From Anaerolineae bacterium (GTDB lineage: Bacteria > Chloroflexota > Anaerolineae > Aggregatilineales > UBA3940): a stretch of DNA of 6,287 nt. The stretch covers positions 1-6,287 of the forward strand of contig JADZAD010000036.1 in assembly GCA_020852775.1 (NCBI GenBank), written 5' to 3'. Positions 5,646 to 6,287 of the stretch are shown piece after piece; positions within the stretch are counted from its first letter, which is position 1, and each line of letters begins with the position of its first letter. The notes beneath the pieces were generated by a model. That model was given only the letters and a program-made list of their open reading frames with translations, searched no databases and was not told the DNA's origin. The position numbers and the translations under genes were made by a program.

Positions 5646-5686
5646 GTGAGCCGCCCCCGCTGAAGCCCTGCCCCTGCCGAGCGCTC

Positions 5687-6286
5687 TTATGTCTGACGAG
5701 GCGGAACCTGGCTCATCGCGTATTCAGCCAGAGCAGTGATCGTCAGGCTGGGGTTGATGCCAGGGTTGGCGGGCATGATTGAGCCGTCAATGATATACAG
5801 CCCCGGGTGCCCGTGGGCCTCGCAGTTCAGGCCAATCACGCCTTCCTCCGCGTCCTTGCCAAACGGGACACCTCCCAGCGGGTGCGCGGTCAGCGGTATC
5901 CTGAGCAGGCTGTCACTGGCTGCAGCTGCCGGAAAGCCCCGTGTGCGCCGGGCATACTCACGGGCCAGCGCCTTCGCGCCGGGGATTTCGCTGGGCACAG
6001 GGAGGTCGGCGCTTTGCTCTGAGACCAGCCCATGCCGGAACCCGGTCAGTAGCGAGCGTCCGCGCCGTAAACGGATCATGCTCTCCACGGTCTGCATCAC
6101 GAGCAGAATAGTGGTTCGCTCCGGCCACCGCGCCGTAACGAGCAGATGCAGGGCGTTGAGCGGCTTCCTGACAACCTCCCACGCAGTACGCAGTATCCGC
6201 CCCACGATGGTCGTGCCACCCTCCGCCATCGGCGCACTGATCAGGCGCAGCAGCCCTGAACCGGCGGAGTAACGCACAGGCTCAAC
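5687..6286 (-). CDS. GMC-family oxidoreductase, C-terminal part (start beyond the right edge)
   Basis: C-terminal about 200 residues of an FAD-dependent glucose-methanol-choline oxidoreductase, which oxidises an alcohol or sterol to the carbonyl compound. The frame is open through the right edge: codons for Val-Glu-Pro precede the GTG at 6277, so that GTG is internal and the FAD-binding N-terminus is outside. Counting from the GTG, AHPLGG carries the family's catalytic His132; YIIDGSIMPANPGINPSLTITALAEYAM (159-186, in two parts: the DGS flavin contact and the NPS with Asn175) is the conserved end of the FAD domain. The HPLGG and GINPSLTITALAE pattern is nearest to the cholesterol oxidase-type branch as I recall it. 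The substrate cannot be told without the N-terminus. It is convergent with the histidine kinase gene, 41 bp apart, with no clear terminator between, so a functional link is not implied. Confidence 0.88.
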   Translation of the reverse strand, partial: VEPVRYSAGSGLLRLISAPMAEGGTTIVGRILRTAWEVVRKPLNALHLLVTARWPERTTILLVMQTVESMIRLRRGRSLLTGFRHGLVSEQSADLPVPSEIPGAKALAREYARRTRGFPAAAASDSLLRIPLTAHPLGGVPFGKDAEEGVIGLNCEAHGHPGLYIIDGSIMPANPGINPSLTITALAEYAMSQVPPRQT

Positions 6287-6287
6287 A

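Noticed and set aside
5646..5686. Possible terminator between the convergent kinase and oxidoreductase genes
   Set aside because: The gap is only 41 bp; apart from the 8-bp palindrome GAGCGCTC (5679-5686) no stem with a T run is visible.
6275..6277. GTG at 6277 as the start of the GMC oxidoreductase
   Set aside because: The frame continues through the edge, and the visible part is only the C-terminal portion of a family that is usually well over 500 residues.

Overview
This is a GC-rich, gene-dense bacterial window with six protein genes. Two of them are cut by the window edges. There are no tRNA, rRNA, CRISPR or mobile-element signals. The taxonomic hint is weak. Multi-domain PAS/GAF and receiver-first histidine kinases, a GMC oxidoreductase and an RhlE-type helicase together suggest an environmental bacterium with much signalling, perhaps Chloroflexota. 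This is inference from gene style only.

Left part (3-1745, + strand): a DEAD-box RNA helicase whose reading frame is already open at the left edge. The residues just inside the edge are the C-terminal half of a cold-shock domain. The gene therefore appears to encode a cold-shock domain, a disordered Pro/Arg/Glu-rich linker of about 130 residues and a complete RhlE-like helicase core in one chain. A strong 12-bp hairpin (1760-1788) separates it from the convergent minus-strand genes and may terminate both.

Middle part (1806-4056, - strand, read right to left): a PAS-GAF sensor with no output domain, then a stand-alone receiver protein, then a nucleoside phosphorylase of the PNP/UDP family. 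The first two are 58 bp apart and likely co-transcribed. The phosphorylase has its own candidate extended -10 promoter and a hairpin in its leader, so it may be only partly coupled.

Divergent regulatory region (4057-4481): a 425-bp gap with a candidate extended -10 promoter facing left, one or two candidate promoters facing right, and a clean 7-bp inverted repeat that could be an operator.

Right part: a soluble receiver-HisKA-HATPase histidine kinase (4482-5645, +), then the C-terminal part of a convergent GMC-family flavoprotein oxidoreductase (5687 to the right edge, -). The likely signalling logic is that the kinase, the PAS-GAF sensor and the small receiver form one divergent phosphorelay. 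The PAS-GAF protein would supply sensing that the kinase lacks, and the single-domain receiver would accept phosphate. That wiring is inferred from adjacency, not shown by the sequence.
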